Below, piece after piece: positions 34,580-44,790 of a DNA stretch of 64,000 nt. Source of the DNA: Sporisorium sorghi. Taxonomy: Eukaryota; Basidiomycota; Ustilaginomycetes; Ustilaginales; Ustilaginaceae. The position numbers and the translations under genes were made by a program. Numbering within the stretch: position 1 is the first letter of the stretch; the number at the start of each line of letters is the position of its first letter. Below the pieces are notes generated by a model. It was not told where the DNA came from, did not search any database, and saw only the letters and a list, made by a program, of their open reading frames with translations. The stretch is taken from positions 1 through 64,000 of the forward strand of contig JALCCG010000037.1 in the NCBI GenBank assembly GCA_023212695.1, read 5' to 3'.

Positions 34580-36631
34580 GTGAAAGGGTTTAGGCCGGAT
34601 AAACGCAAACAAGAAGAAGGGGATGCCGGCAGTCAGTTTAATTTGCGGGTCAATCTGTTCTTTTTCAGCACATTTATCATATTCTGTGTCATTATTATAC
34701 GTCTTGCGATACTGCAGTTTGTCGAAGGGCCTGAGCTGAAAGAGCTCGAAACCGGCGGGCAGGTTAAGAATTTCCCGCTGCAACCCATCCGGGGGAGCAT
34801 CATCGACGCTTCCGGAACGCCGCTCGCTTACTCGACACCCTCCCAAGCACTGTATTTAACGCTGTTAAAGGATTACAGTTCCTCTGAGCGAGGGAAGAAG
34901 AACCGTCCGGAAATTGAGAAGTTGGCTGAGGAAATGGTTAAGATATTCGATCAGCATGGGGACCCGAAGGCAGAGAAGCTGACGGTGGACGACGTGATCA
35001 AAGCGATGGACCTGGAGTTCAATAAGCAGCCGGGTTATGAGCCGAGACGCATCAAGTCCGAGCTTTCAACCAAAGAAGTGGCTTATTTCATGGAGCACAA
35101 GAACGAGTATCCTGGGTTGGAGGTCGTTGAAGAAAGTCAGCGACAATACAATCAGGACAGAATCGCCGTTCAGACCATCGGTTATTTGAAAGAGTTCCGC
35201 GGAATTAAGACACTGGAGAAATATAAAGAGATTGATGAGCAGAACAAGAAGCAAAAAGATCCGGGACTCATCTACACCGAGCAGGAAAAGGTTGGTGTTG
35301 ATGGCCTGGAAATGATGTTCCAGGATGAGCTGCGCGGCAAGAACGGATTTATCGGCATTCCGATTAATCCGCAGAACATGGCGGACGGGGTCCCAACAAT
35401 GATCGCTCCGGAGAAGGGGTACAACATTCATACCACCATTCATAAGGATATCCAGAAGGTTACCCAGCAGGCGATCATGGATCAGCTGAAATGGCTTCAT
35501 GCCAACCCGGTTTCTGGCAAAACGCACCCGAATGCACAAACGGGTTATGCAGTGGCCATGGAAGTGGATACCGGCAACATCGTGGCCATGGCCAGCATGC
35601 CTGATTATGATCCGAATGTGTGGGAGTTCGGGACCGAAGATTGGGAGACGGTCATGAAGTATTACGGGAACGGAACCATCTCTCCGTACAGCTCTGGGCG
35701 CTCCGGCAACAATCTGGAATCGACTGTGCTGCTCGGCTCTACGATAAAACCACTGAGTGTGTTGATTGGTTTGAACGAGAAATTATTCGGGCCGAACGAC
35801 TACTACTATGATTCTGGTGCTGCATTCTTTGGTAAGGATAACTCAAGAGTTCAGAACTCCGGTGGTAAATCCTACGGGTCCCTCAACGCAAGAAAAGCGA
35901 TTGAGCATTCCTCCAACGCCTTTATGGTTGATTGGATTGGGGAAAAGCTATATAACAAATATGGCTCCGAATCCGTTGGAATATGGGATGAATACATGAA
36001 GAAGTTCGGTCTGGGTGTATCCACCGAATCCGGTCTGCCGAAGGAGCATAAAGGAATTATCGAGTATACCAATATTGAGCAGGCGGGAAGTTATTTGGCT
36101 GCCATGGCTTACGCTTCATTTGGCCAGTCGGGTAAATATACGACCCTTCAACTGGCGCAATATACCAGCACGCTTGCCAATCAGGGCGAGCGCATTCGGC
36201 CACAGCTTGCGAGCAAGATCGAGGATCAAGATGGCAATGTGGTCAAGGAATTCAAACGCGAGGTACTGGATAAAGTGGAATTTCCGCAGCAGTATTGGAA
36301 TGAAGTTATTGCAGGGATGAATACCCAAGGGCTTCGGGCTTTTGAAGACTTCAAATATGATTTTGCCCGGAAAACAGGAACATCGGAGCAGGATATATAT
36401 AAAAACGGAAGCCGGATTAGGGTAGAGAACGGGGTATTCATCGCATTTGCACCGCGGCAGAACCCTAAACTGGCCGTTGCAGTCGTAATCCCGGAGGCCG
36501 GCTTTGGTTCCCAAAGTGCGGCGCCGGTGGCCCGTAAAATATTTGATGCATATGATGAAATATACGGTCTGGACGGTACGCCTCATCCTAAAACCAATAA
36601 TGATGAGAACCAGGACGGCGAAACGGAGTAA
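34580..36631 (+). CDS. Class B penicillin-binding protein (PBP2-like)
   Basis: A 683-residue transpeptidase. It has a short cytosolic N-terminus, one membrane helix (about 27-47), a PBP dimerisation domain (about 70-270), and a transpeptidase domain. SxxK is STIK near residue 386, SxN is SSN near 444, and KTG is near 597. The family makes peptidoglycan cross-links in rod growth or sporulation. GTG start with AAAGGGGAG upstream. It is followed by a strong terminator and is monocistronic. Confidence 0.94.
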   Translation: MKGFRPDKRKQEEGDAGSQFNLRVNLFFFSTFIIFCVIIIRLAILQFVEGPELKELETGGQVKNFPLQPIRGSIIDASGTPLAYSTPSQALYLTLLKDYSSSERGKKNRPEIEKLAEEMVKIFDQHGDPKAEKLTVDDVIKAMDLEFNKQPGYEPRRIKSELSTKEVAYFMEHKNEYPGLEVVEESQRQYNQDRIAVQTIGYLKEFRGIKTLEKYKEIDEQNKKQKDPGLIYTEQEKVGVDGLEMMFQDELRGKNGFIGIPINPQNMADGVPTMIAPEKGYNIHTTIHKDIQKVTQQAIMDQLKWLHANPVSGKTHPNAQTGYAVAMEVDTGNIVAMASMPDYDPNVWEFGTEDWETVMKYYGNGTISPYSSGRSGNNLESTVLLGSTIKPLSVLIGLNEKLFGPNDYYYDSGAAFFGKDNSRVQNSGGKSYGSLNARKAIEHSSNAFMVDWIGEKLYNKYGSESVGIWDEYMKKFGLGVSTESGLPKEHKGIIEYTNIEQAGSYLAAMAYASFGQSGKYTTLQLAQYTSTLANQGERIRPQLASKIEDQDGNVVKEFKREVLDKVEFPQQYWNEVIAGMNTQGLRAFEDFKYDFARKTGTSEQDIYKNGSRIRVENGVFIAFAPRQNPKLAVAVVIPEAGFGSQSAAPVARKIFDAYDEIYGLDGTPHPKTNNDENQDGETE

Positions 36632-36643
36632 AAGGTAACGGCA

Positions 36644-36687
36644 AAACGGCAGCCAACAGCCCGAATGGGTTGGCTGCCGTTTCTTTT
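36644..36687 (+). terminator. Terminator of the penicillin-binding protein gene
   Basis: Perfect 14-bp stem AAACGGCAGCCAAC / GTTGGCTGCCGTTT, then CTTTT. Confidence 0.9.
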
Positions 36688-36782
36688 ATGCCGTCGATAC
36701 GGGGGAATGTTTTGGCGCACCCTCTTTTGTGGTAAAATGTCGTTATGTTTGCTTGTGATGGATAAGGGGGTTAATTAATACC

Positions 36783-37529
36783 ATGAATTATAAATATCGT
36801 TTGTTAGCATTGGATATGGATGGAACACTGCTTCAGGATGATCATGAGGTGTCGGAGGAAACGGTGAAGTGGATCAAGGAAGCCGTCCGTCAAGGCATCC
36901 ATGTCTGTCTCTCAACAGGTCGGCCGTTTGCGGAGGCTTATCCTTATGCCAAACAGCTTGAATTGACGACACCGATGGTGACAGTGAATGGCGGTGAAGT
37001 GTGGCGTGCGCCATATGAACTGTATCGCCGCGCGCTGCTGGACAGCAAGCTGGTGGAACAAATGCATGCGCTGGCTATTGAAACCGGATCCTGGTTCTGG
37101 GCGTATTCAGTAGGTAGATTATATAACTCTGAGAACTGGACAGATGATGTTGCGAATCAGGAATGGCTGAAATTCGGTTATACTACGAAGGATCATGAGG
37201 TGCGTCACCGGATCCTGATGCGGCTGCAGGACATGGGCGGATTGGAGATCACGAACTCCTCTCCCATAAACCTGGAGATCAATCCGCAGGGCGTCAATAA
37301 AGCGACGGGAATCGGGCAGGTATGTGAATTGCTCGGCATCAGCATGTCCCAGGTTGTAGCGGTAGGGGACAGCCTGAACGATCTGGCCGTGATTCAGGAG
37401 GCGGGCCTTGGCGTGGCTATGGGCAATGCCCAGCAGACCGTTAAGGATGAGGCAGACCTTGTGGTTTCAAGCAATAATGAGGACGGCATCGTGGAGGTCA
37501 TCAGGGATCATATTTTGATCGAAGGGTGA
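36783..37529 (+). CDS. HAD-family (Cof-type) phosphatase
   Basis: A 248-residue HAD hydrolase. Motif I is LDMDGTLLQ, motif II LSTGRPF, and motif IV VGDSLNDLAVIQEAG. A C2-type cap lies between. The family hydrolyses small phosphorylated metabolites such as sugar phosphates or FMN; the substrate is unknown. The RBS AGGGGG is rather far from the ATG. It is translationally close to the DUF456 gene. Confidence 0.93.
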   Translation: MNYKYRLLALDMDGTLLQDDHEVSEETVKWIKEAVRQGIHVCLSTGRPFAEAYPYAKQLELTTPMVTVNGGEVWRAPYELYRRALLDSKLVEQMHALAIETGSWFWAYSVGRLYNSENWTDDVANQEWLKFGYTTKDHEVRHRILMRLQDMGGLEITNSSPINLEINPQGVNKATGIGQVCELLGISMSQVVAVGDSLNDLAVIQEAGLGVAMGNAQQTVKDEADLVVSSNNEDGIVEVIRDHILIEG

Positions 37530-37536
37530 GATGTTG

Positions 37537-38016
37537 ATGGACGTATTGGGCTGGATTATCGTAGTTGCTCTGTTTATCATTGGTATGGCCGGAGCAATTT
37601 ACCCTATTTTGCCGGGGGTTGTCGCCATTTACCTGGCGCTGTTCGTTTACGGCTGGTTTTTTACATTCGAGCATTACAATACATGGTTCTGGATCATCCA
37701 GACGATCATTCTGGTTGTGCTGTTTGTCGCCGATTATGCGGTTAACGCATGGGGAGTCAAGAAGCTGGGCGGATCCAAAGCCTCTATATGGGGCAGTACG
37801 ATTGGACTCATTGTCGGCCCCTTTGTAATCCCTGCTTTCGGATTGATCATCGGTCCGTTCCTCGGTGCATTTCTGGGTGAAATGTTCGCGGGGTCAGGAC
37901 CAAGCAAATCCGCGAAGGTGGGGTTCGGCTCGGTCATCGGATTGTTCAGCAGCATTGTGGTCAAGATCGTTTTACAGCTGGCGATGATTATTATTTTCTT
38001 CATCTGGATTTTCTAA
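37537..38016 (+). CDS. DUF456 membrane protein
   Basis: A 159-residue protein with about four membrane segments and the DUF456 glycine-rich signatures AIYPILPGVVA, IGLIVGPFVIPAFGLIIGPFLGAFLGE. Function unknown. Start at 37537 is preferred to 37531, as GAAGGGTGAG is placed about seven bases before it. It lies eight bases after the HAD gene and is likely in the same operon as murJ. Confidence 0.85.
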   Translation: MDVLGWIIVVALFIIGMAGAIYPILPGVVAIYLALFVYGWFFTFEHYNTWFWIIQTIILVVLFVADYAVNAWGVKKLGGSKASIWGSTIGLIVGPFVIPAFGLIIGPFLGAFLGEMFAGSGPSKSAKVGFGSVIGLFSSIVVKIVLQLAMIIIFFIWIF

Positions 38017-38070
38017 TAGACGTTTGGATCGCTGTGAGAGGCGTTTTGGAGGAGAAAGAAGGGTACGGTT

Positions 38071-39696
38071 TTGTCAAAGAAAGAATCATTTATTAAAGGC
38101 ACCATCATCCTGGCCGTTGCTGCTCTGGTGGCCCGTGTACTTGGGCTTGCGCAGCGGGTGCCGCTTGAGCATATGTTGAATGATATAGGGGATGCCTCAT
38201 TTACGATTGCTAATAACGTATATTTAATGCTGTTAACCGTAGCTACTGCAGGAATTCCCAGCACGCTGAGCAAAATGGTCTCGGAGCGGCATGCACTGAA
38301 TAAGCCTGCCGAGGCACAGCGCGTCTATCATGCAGCGCTTATCTTTGCCGGAGCGGCCGGCGTCATCATGACGCTCCTGCTGTATTTTGGAGCACCCTTC
38401 TATGCAACCAATATAGCTAAGGTGCCGGAATCCGCAGCTGCGATACAAGCATTGGCTCCTGCCCTGCTGCTGTTCCCGGCCATCGCGATGATGCGGGGGT
38501 ATTTCCAGGGGCGCAACAATATGACGGCAGGCGGCATCTCTCAGATCATCGAACAGATTGCAAGGGTTTTAACTGCTATTGGTCTGGCATATGTGCTTCT
38601 GCGTCTGGGTTATGACGATACCTGGATTGCGGCCGGCGCTTCCTTTGGTGGCGTACTCGGCAGCATCGGGGCATTTGCGGTGATGCTGTACTTCACGGTA
38701 AAACTTCGCCGAAGTGACCGGGAACTCGAGCTACCGGCAGCCGACCGTTCCATTCCGCTCGGGGGAATATACAGGGATATCTTTACCCTGTCCATTCCGA
38801 TTGTCTTATCATCGCTGGCAGTTCCAGCCGTCAATTTCATTGATGGTTCCATTGTTAAGCCGCTGCTTATGGGACAGATTGGTCCCGAGCAAGCAACAGC
38901 AGTACTTGCGGTGTTAGGAAACCGGGCACAGAGCGTGGCAGGAATTCCGCCGATCTTAGCGATTGCGCTGAGCACCTCACTCATTCCGATCATCTCTGCA
39001 GCCTTTGCCCGAAAGGATCAGGAGCATTTGGAACGACAAGTGACGCTTGCTATGCGTGTTGCTATATTGACGGGAATGCCGGTTGTTATCGCACTTTGCG
39101 TTGCATCTTATTCTATTAACGGCTTGCTGTTCAGTTCCCTCGGGGGAAGCGGGATTATTGGCTTTCTGACGTTTGGCACCATTTTTCAGATTACGATGAT
39201 GACCACGAACTCGATTCTGCTCGGTATCGGCAAGGCCAAGCTATCGATGGTTCACGTTATGATCGGCATTGTGGTCAAACTGGCCGCGAGCTTCCTGCTT
39301 GCACCGTTGTTTGGCATTTATGGCATCATTGCAAGCACGGCTCTCTGTTTCCTGGTGATCACGATGCTCAATCTGCGATCCATTAAAGCGATTGTTTCTT
39401 TCTCCATCCTGGGCAAACGCTGGACAGGCTTTGGATTGACCGTCATTGCAGCCGGCGGAATCGGCTATGGCCTGAATCAGGCCGGTATTCAAATGGTCGA
39501 TATCATGCCGGCACGGTTGGCCTTCCTGCTGACTTGCCTGGTTGTAGGCGTGGCCGTGGTCATTATATATCTTGTCCTGCTGGTGGTGTTTGGCGTTTTG
39601 CGGCAATCGGAGCTGAGCAGTTACCCGCGCCTTTTGCAGAAAGTGTTCCGTCCGCTTATGAGACTGCAGCCTGCACGTATGCGGGAGCGGGGATAA
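38071..39696 (+). CDS. murJ: Lipid II flippase, MurJ-like (YtgP family)
   Basis: A 541-residue MOP-superfamily transporter with about 14 membrane helices. The N-terminus has the family motif FIKGTIILAVAALVARVLG. The sequence FPAIAMMRGYFQGRNNM matches the polysaccharide-flippase group. The B. subtilis YtgP/MurJ protein flips the cell-wall precursor lipid II. A SpoVB-like role remains possible. TTG start with GGAGGAG and AAGAAGGG upstream. Ends before a shared terminator. Confidence 0.88.
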   Translation: MSKKESFIKGTIILAVAALVARVLGLAQRVPLEHMLNDIGDASFTIANNVYLMLLTVATAGIPSTLSKMVSERHALNKPAEAQRVYHAALIFAGAAGVIMTLLLYFGAPFYATNIAKVPESAAAIQALAPALLLFPAIAMMRGYFQGRNNMTAGGISQIIEQIARVLTAIGLAYVLLRLGYDDTWIAAGASFGGVLGSIGAFAVMLYFTVKLRRSDRELELPAADRSIPLGGIYRDIFTLSIPIVLSSLAVPAVNFIDGSIVKPLLMGQIGPEQATAVLAVLGNRAQSVAGIPPILAIALSTSLIPIISAAFARKDQEHLERQVTLAMRVAILTGMPVVIALCVASYSINGLLFSSLGGSGIIGFLTFGTIFQITMMTTNSILLGIGKAKLSMVHVMIGIVVKLAASFLLAPLFGIYGIIASTALCFLVITMLNLRSIKAIVSFSILGKRWTGFGLTVIAAGGIGYGLNQAGIQMVDIMPARLAFLLTCLVVGVAVVIIYLVLLVVFGVLRQSELSSYPRLLQKVFRPLMRLQPARMRERG

Positions 39697-39730
39697 CCCA
39701 GAGTTTAAGAGCAGCAGCACACAATAGAAT

Positions 39731-39768
39731 GGAGACCATCCCAACCTCATCGGGATGGTCTCTTCCTG
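39731..39768 (+). terminator. Terminator between murJ and the DUF2515 gene
   Basis: GAGACCATCCC / GGGATGGTCTC with a nine-base loop. It probably serves both convergent genes; the T runs are imperfect. Confidence 0.75.
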
Positions 39769-41150
39769 TTTTCATGGGAATGGATTCGCTCCGATACGTC
39801 ATGCACGATGGAGGTCTTCTCAAGCGCCGCGCGATGGGCGTGGGTCATATCCGGCAGCAGTGGGCGTATTGGCTTGCGAATGTGACGGAGCATCACGCGG
39901 CCTTGATACCAATCGTACCGGGGAATGGGTTCCTGGGATTCATCCTGCCAGATCTCCTCAATATGGGGGCTGTATAGACGCCCTCCCTCCGGCAGCCACT
40001 CAGACTGGATCAGGTTGCGACTCTCGTGAGCATTATTCATAGCGGACTCAAGGGTCGGGGTAAACAATGCAGGCCAATATTCGGCCCGCGATCCCCGATG
40101 CTTGGTCGACTGCGCGAATGCCAGCACGGAGTGGAATATTTCCTCATAACCAAACAACAAAGCGTATAACGTTCTGCCCGCCTTGATCCGAATGCTCAGA
40201 TCAGCAAACTTGGGGATCGTCATTCCGGCTAAAGGCCTAGTTGAGTCAGGCGGCTCTTGGGAAGCCATCATGTCCGCCTCGGGCCCGCTGACTTGTCCAA
40301 GTGGAAATACAATCTGATTCAGCCTGGCCAGCTCATGGATCCGAAAGAAGGGTTGCTCCAGAACATGCTCCAGGTAAAAAGGGTGCCTTGCTACACGTCC
40401 TTCAATATAGTTCTGCTCGTTAATGATCAGGGCAACCGTCAGCAGCGAACTCCCACGGTCCAGCCAGAACTGCTCCCAAAACGGAGTCATGAAGGCTGAA
40501 ATATGGAAGTGAGGGAGCAAATGGAATAAAGGGGCTCCTTTTTTCCGACTGTGGATATAGAGAAGCAGCTGTGGATAGGCGTCCTGGAAGATCAGTGCAT
40601 TGCAGCGCTCGAGGAACCGGTACAGATGGTTCTTGAACTGTGAATCCGTGAGATCGGACATTAATCCACCCTTCAGATCACTCATATTCCACCCGGCATT
40701 TCGTGATACCATATGGGCCAGCAAAGCCCAGTGCAGCTCAGGATATGACTTATAGCAGTCATAATACGCTTGTGTACGGGTCACATTGCTCCGATTCGCA
40801 TTCGCTGCAGCCTCCTGAATGAGAAGAATCAGCTCTTGCTCTTCCTGGGTTAGGTTATGAAGTTGATTATGACTTCGAATGCTGCTGTATCCTTCTGTAG
40901 AGGACATCAGTGAACCGGGCGGTTGAAGATAGGGATGGGAGGAGAGGATATCCTTAAGTTTCCTACGGATGGTTCTTACTGCTGCGTAATCCCATCGTAA
41001 TTCATGCTTGTTGGTTGTGAGTTTTAAGGAAATTTGCCATGAGGCGAGCGTACCGGACCAAGATTCTGCAAGGGCATGCGGAATGGCGGCTGTCCAGGCC
41101 CACACATCCTTTCCCCCCTTTTTATTATCTCTGGTTCCGTGCGAGTGCAT
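39747..41150 (-). CDS. DUF2515 family protein
   Basis: A 467-residue protein of the DUF2515 family, mainly helical, with patterns such as AAANANRSNVTRTQAYYD, HWALLAHMVSRNAGW and FWEQFWLDRGSSLLTVALIINEQNYIE. Function is unknown. The ATG at 41150 was chosen because AGGTGA lies eight bases upstream; a GTG at 41168 would also be in frame. It is convergent with murJ and divergent from the thioredoxin gene. Confidence 0.83.
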   Translation of the reverse strand: MHSHGTRDNKKGGKDVWAWTAAIPHALAESWSGTLASWQISLKLTTNKHELRWDYAAVRTIRRKLKDILSSHPYLQPPGSLMSSTEGYSSIRSHNQLHNLTQEEQELILLIQEAAANANRSNVTRTQAYYDCYKSYPELHWALLAHMVSRNAGWNMSDLKGGLMSDLTDSQFKNHLYRFLERCNALIFQDAYPQLLLYIHSRKKGAPLFHLLPHFHISAFMTPFWEQFWLDRGSSLLTVALIINEQNYIEGRVARHPFYLEHVLEQPFFRIHELARLNQIVFPLGQVSGPEADMMASQEPPDSTRPLAGMTIPKFADLSIRIKAGRTLYALLFGYEEIFHSVLAFAQSTKHRGSRAEYWPALFTPTLESAMNNAHESRNLIQSEWLPEGGRLYSPHIEEIWQDESQEPIPRYDWYQGRVMLRHIRKPIRPLLPDMTHAHRAALEKTSIVHDVSERIHSHENRKRPSR

Positions 41151-41288
41151 TGCAGTTGTCACCTGCACTTTCTGATGAAATTCCAGGGTTTCAACATGGT
41201 AATGTCAGTATGCCTCTAAAATTTGACTTCCACTCAACATTTTGATTCACTAAGGGTGAAGGAATTCGACGTAAAGGGGAGATAATCA

Positions 41289-41633
41289 ATGGAAAAAATC
41301 ACTTCAGAAGCAGAATTTCAGGTTGCAATCCAGTCTCCGCGACTGACCGTTGCCGTATTTAAAGCAGACTGGTGCGGCGATTGCAAGTTTATCGATCCGT
41401 TCATGCCGGAGGTAGAGACTAAATTCTCGAATCAACTGACTCTGGTAGAAGTTGACGTCGATGCTGTCGGTGACGTGAGTCAGCAGCAAAATATTTTGGG
41501 AATCCCAAGTTTTGTTGCTTATACAGACGGACGCGAGCTGGTTCGCTATGTTAACAAACTTCGCAAATCGCGAGAAGAGATTGAAGACTTCCTGCAGCGC
41601 GCTGTGGATGTATACGATACGATTCACAAGTAA
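41289..41633 (+). CDS. Thioredoxin-family protein with CGDC active site
   Basis: A 114-residue thioredoxin fold with the redox centre ADWCGDCKF near residue 31, the cis-Pro region GIPSFVAYTDG, and no signal peptide, so it is cytosolic. CGDC differs from the usual CGPC and may change its redox potential. Its target is unknown. AAAGGGGAG precedes the ATG. A terminator follows. Confidence 0.92.
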   Translation: MEKITSEAEFQVAIQSPRLTVAVFKADWCGDCKFIDPFMPEVETKFSNQLTLVEVDVDAVGDVSQQQNILGIPSFVAYTDGRELVRYVNKLRKSREEIEDFLQRAVDVYDTIHK

Positions 41634-41641
41634 AGCATGGA

Positions 41642-41688
41642 TAATAGCACCACCGCCTCATAGCTATATCGGGCGGCGGTGCTATTTT
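41642..41688 (+). terminator. Terminator of the thioredoxin-like gene
   Basis: AATAGCACC-CCGCC pairs with GGCGG-GGTGCTATT, then TTT. Confidence 0.87.
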
Positions 41689-41774
41689 ACATATTCAAAA
41701 GGGGTTAGGTTGAAGAGCCAAGCGTGTCCAAGAATGATTTTCTCATTTTTGAACATTTTGTCACAATCGCTCAA

Positions 41775-41803
41775 GTGACCGTAGCTCCAGAATCAGGTAT
41801 AAT
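41775..41803 (+). promoter_or_regulatory. Probable promoter of ctaA
   Basis: GTGACC, 17-base spacer, TATAAT, about 75 bases before ctaA. Confidence 0.65.
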
Positions 41804-41878
41804 GAAATGTGGACTGTGTTCGATGCGATCCTGTAAAGGTTCCAGATAGTTAATGATTACGAGCAGCAGGTGAGATGA

Positions 41879-42853
41879 GTGAATGATAAACAATTAAAAT
41901 GGTTGAGTTACATAACATGCATCGTTATGTTCTGTGCGACTTTTGGAGGCATGGTTGTAACGAAGACGGGTTCGGGACTCGGTTGTGGCCAAGAGTGGCC
42001 GCTGTGCAACGGGAAATTTGTTCCCGCTTACACGGTTTCCTCCATGATCGAATACTCGCACCGGGCAGTTAGCGGAATGGCGGGTTTGGCAGCTCTGGCC
42101 TCGCTTATCGCGTTCTGGAGATATAAGCGGGACCGGCGGGATCTGATGGCTTACGTCATTGGCACCTCGGTGTTTGTTGTGGTACAGGCTATTATGGGAG
42201 CCTTTGCCGTGGTCAAGCCCCAGTCGGCAGCAATCATGGCGCTGCACTTTGGATTCTCGCTGATTGCGTTTGCCAGCTCGGTTATGCTGGCTCTTGGCAT
42301 GCGGCGGGTAGAACAGGCCAAGGAATCCGTTGATCGGGACCGGCTGCCGCGGGTAACCAAAGGGTTCCGTAATTTGGTGTGGGGAACCACGTTGTACAGC
42401 TACGTCGTTGTTTATATCGGTGCATTCGTCAGCCATACCGATTCGCGGGAAGGCTGTTCGGGATGGCCGCTGTGTAACGGAGAAGTTATACCCGAGCTGA
42501 CTGGGGGCGTGGGGATTGCCTTTATGCACCGCGTCGCAGCCCTTCTGCTGCTGATTGTGGTGGCTGTTATGGGGCACTTTGCTTATTGGCGAAACCGGAA
42601 CAATAGGGAGATACAGATGCTGGGGATTTCGGCAGCCGTGCTCTGTCTGCTGCAGGTGTTCAGCGGTGCCCTCATCATGGCAACGATCCATAATGAGGAG
42701 GTTTATGTATTCTCCGCATTGGGGCATACACTGCTGATCTCGGCGCTGTTCGGCGTACTTTGTTATTTAAGCGTGAGAGCATGGCAGCTAGGCAAGCCGC
42801 TTGAAGCGAAATTGCAGCGGGACCAAGGTATTCCCCGCGAGAAGATTGTGTAA
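41879..42853 (+). CDS. ctaA: Heme A synthase
   Basis: A 324-residue eight-helix membrane protein that oxidises heme O to heme A. The two halves repeat: SGLGCGQEWPLCNG (Cys pair) and GCSGWPLCNG (second Cys pair), and the heme His ligands are in EYSHRAVSG, LHFGFS, MHRVAA and LGHTLL. Start GTG at 41879 with AGGTGAGA upstream. The likely partner is CtaB. An inverted repeat lies at 42861-42878 (AGGCTCA / TGAGCCT) but lacks a T run. Confidence 0.95.
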   Translation: MNDKQLKWLSYITCIVMFCATFGGMVVTKTGSGLGCGQEWPLCNGKFVPAYTVSSMIEYSHRAVSGMAGLAALASLIAFWRYKRDRRDLMAYVIGTSVFVVVQAIMGAFAVVKPQSAAIMALHFGFSLIAFASSVMLALGMRRVEQAKESVDRDRLPRVTKGFRNLVWGTTLYSYVVVYIGAFVSHTDSREGCSGWPLCNGEVIPELTGGVGIAFMHRVAALLLLIVVAVMGHFAYWRNRNNREIQMLGISAAVLCLLQVFSGALIMATIHNEEVYVFSALGHTLLISALFGVLCYLSVRAWQLGKPLEAKLQRDQGIPREKIV

Positions 42854-42974
42854 GTAGTAAAGGCTCATGCCTGAGCCTGATCAGATCGAAATTTTTAATA
42901 ACATAGATGTACGCAAAGTCCCCGGGCCAGCAATGCAGTTCGAGGGCTTTGTTGTATAGGAAGGAGGGGAGTCG

Positions 42975-44744
42975 TTGATCGTTCATAATCTTCGCCAGTG
43001 GCTCGAAACGCTACGCAAGGAGAATGATCTTGCTGTCATTGATACCCCGGTAGATCCGTATTTGGAGCTGGCCGAGATTCATCGGCGCGTGATTGATGAG
43101 GGAGGGCCGGCCTTGCTCTTCACTAATGTGAAAGGCACGCCCTTCCCTGTGGCTACGAATTTGTTCGGCACGCCGCGCAGAGTCGATATGGCCTTTGGGC
43201 CCAGACCCGAGCAAATGATGAAATCGCTGATCGGTGCTGCGGAGACATTGCTTCCACCAACCTTTTCAGCGCTGTGGAATGAACGGGGGCTGCTTAAGGA
43301 CATTTTAAAGGTAGGCATGAAATCAGTTCCGCAGCATGAAGCGCCTGTGATGGCAATAAAAGTGACGGAGAATCCGCTGAAGGATCTGCCGCGGCTGACC
43401 AGCTGGCAGGATGACGGCGGACCTTTTGTTACACTGCCGCTTGTATACACGGAGAGCCCATCCAAACCGAAGGATCATAATTTGGGCATGTACCGGCTTC
43501 AGATTTACGATGACAACAAGGCAGGTATACACTGGCAGATCCATAAAGGTGGCGGTTTCCATTATGCTGAAGCAGAGCAGCAGAATCAGGCGCTTCCGGT
43601 CTCAGTATTTGTAGGTGGACCCCCAGCTCTGATTGCCTCTGCGATTGCACCGGTTCCGGAGCATTTGCCGGAATTGCTCCTGGCCTCCCTCATTCTTGGC
43701 GGGAAATTGCCAATGACCGACAACCCGCTGGGAGGACATCGCATTCCGGCAGAGGCGGAATTTGCGATTAGCGGTGTGGTGCCACCGCATGAACGCCGTC
43801 TGGAAGGCCCTTTTGGGGACCACTACGGTTATTATTCCCTTGCCCATGATTTCCCGGTCCTGCATGTGAAGCATATGTGGCATCGCAAGGAGGCGATATA
43901 TCCGGCTACTATCGTCGGTAAACCGCGGCAGGAGGACTATTACCTGGGTGAATTCCTCCAACGGCTGCTCTCCCCGGCATTCCCGATGGTTATGCCATCG
44001 GTACGCTCCTTGTGGACTTATGCGGAAACCGGCTTCCATGCCTTAACCGCAGCTGTCGTACGGGAGAGCTATTCCCGTGAGGCGCTTGTGTCCGCATTCC
44101 GAATTTTGGGCGAAGGGCAGTTGTCACTAACCAAAATGCTGCTCCTGACCAACCGTCCGCTCGATCTGTCCGATTTTCGTGAAACATTGGAAGCGGTATT
44201 GGAACGGTTTAATCCGGCATCAGATTTGTTTATATTTAATAAAACGTCCCATGACACCCTGGACTATACGGGGAATAAGCTCAATCATGGCAGTAAGGCC
44301 GTGCTCATGGGTATCGGTCGGCCAATTCGTGAGCTGCCGCGCAGTTATACCGAAGGTGAAATTCCGGGCATATCTCAAATGGCTCCATACTGTGGGGGTT
44401 GTCTGGTCGTTTCGGGGGCATCCTATGAGGACGATCCCGGACTGACCCAGCAAGTGATGGGGTATTTAAAAGCACGGGATACCGCATGGCCGTTGGTGAT
44501 TGTGGTTGATGATGCCGAAGCGGCAGCGGCCACACAAACCTCATTCCTGTGGACGGTTTTCACCCGCTTCAATCCGGCAACGGATATTCATGCGGCAGCT
44601 GATATCCAGCATCATCATCTATCCTATAAACTTCCGCTGGTTATTGATGCACGAATGAAACCGGGATATCCGGAGGAGCTGTCCCCGCGAGAAGATATCG
44701 TGCAGACGGTGGATGCTCGCTGGAGCGATTATTTTGGCAAATAG
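42975..44744 (+). CDS. UbiD-family decarboxylase
   Basis: A 589-residue enzyme of the prenylated-FMN-dependent UbiD family, with patterns GTPFPVATNLFG, GIHWQIHKGGGFHY, and GPFGDHYGYYS. Catalytic Glu/Arg residues of the family are likely in the ISGVVPPHERRLEGPFGDH segment. No UbiX partner is adjacent. Because mqnE (51335) shows the futalosine menaquinone route, this protein could be the late decarboxylase of that pathway, by inference. TTG start with AAGGAGGGG upstream. Confidence 0.88.
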   Translation: MIVHNLRQWLETLRKENDLAVIDTPVDPYLELAEIHRRVIDEGGPALLFTNVKGTPFPVATNLFGTPRRVDMAFGPRPEQMMKSLIGAAETLLPPTFSALWNERGLLKDILKVGMKSVPQHEAPVMAIKVTENPLKDLPRLTSWQDDGGPFVTLPLVYTESPSKPKDHNLGMYRLQIYDDNKAGIHWQIHKGGGFHYAEAEQQNQALPVSVFVGGPPALIASAIAPVPEHLPELLLASLILGGKLPMTDNPLGGHRIPAEAEFAISGVVPPHERRLEGPFGDHYGYYSLAHDFPVLHVKHMWHRKEAIYPATIVGKPRQEDYYLGEFLQRLLSPAFPMVMPSVRSLWTYAETGFHALTAAVVRESYSREALVSAFRILGEGQLSLTKMLLLTNRPLDLSDFRETLEAVLERFNPASDLFIFNKTSHDTLDYTGNKLNHGSKAVLMGIGRPIRELPRSYTEGEIPGISQMAPYCGGCLVVSGASYEDDPGLTQQVMGYLKARDTAWPLVIVVDDAEAAAATQTSFLWTVFTRFNPATDIHAAADIQHHHLSYKLPLVIDARMKPGYPEELSPREDIVQTVDARWSDYFGK

Positions 44745-44790
44745 CAATTCATGAAAGAAGGTTAATCTGACGACGCGAGGGGGTACCGCC

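Noticed and set aside
41894..42727. Minus-strand 277-codon ORF
   Set aside because: It is the mirror of ctaA, whose heme-ligand motifs are clear.
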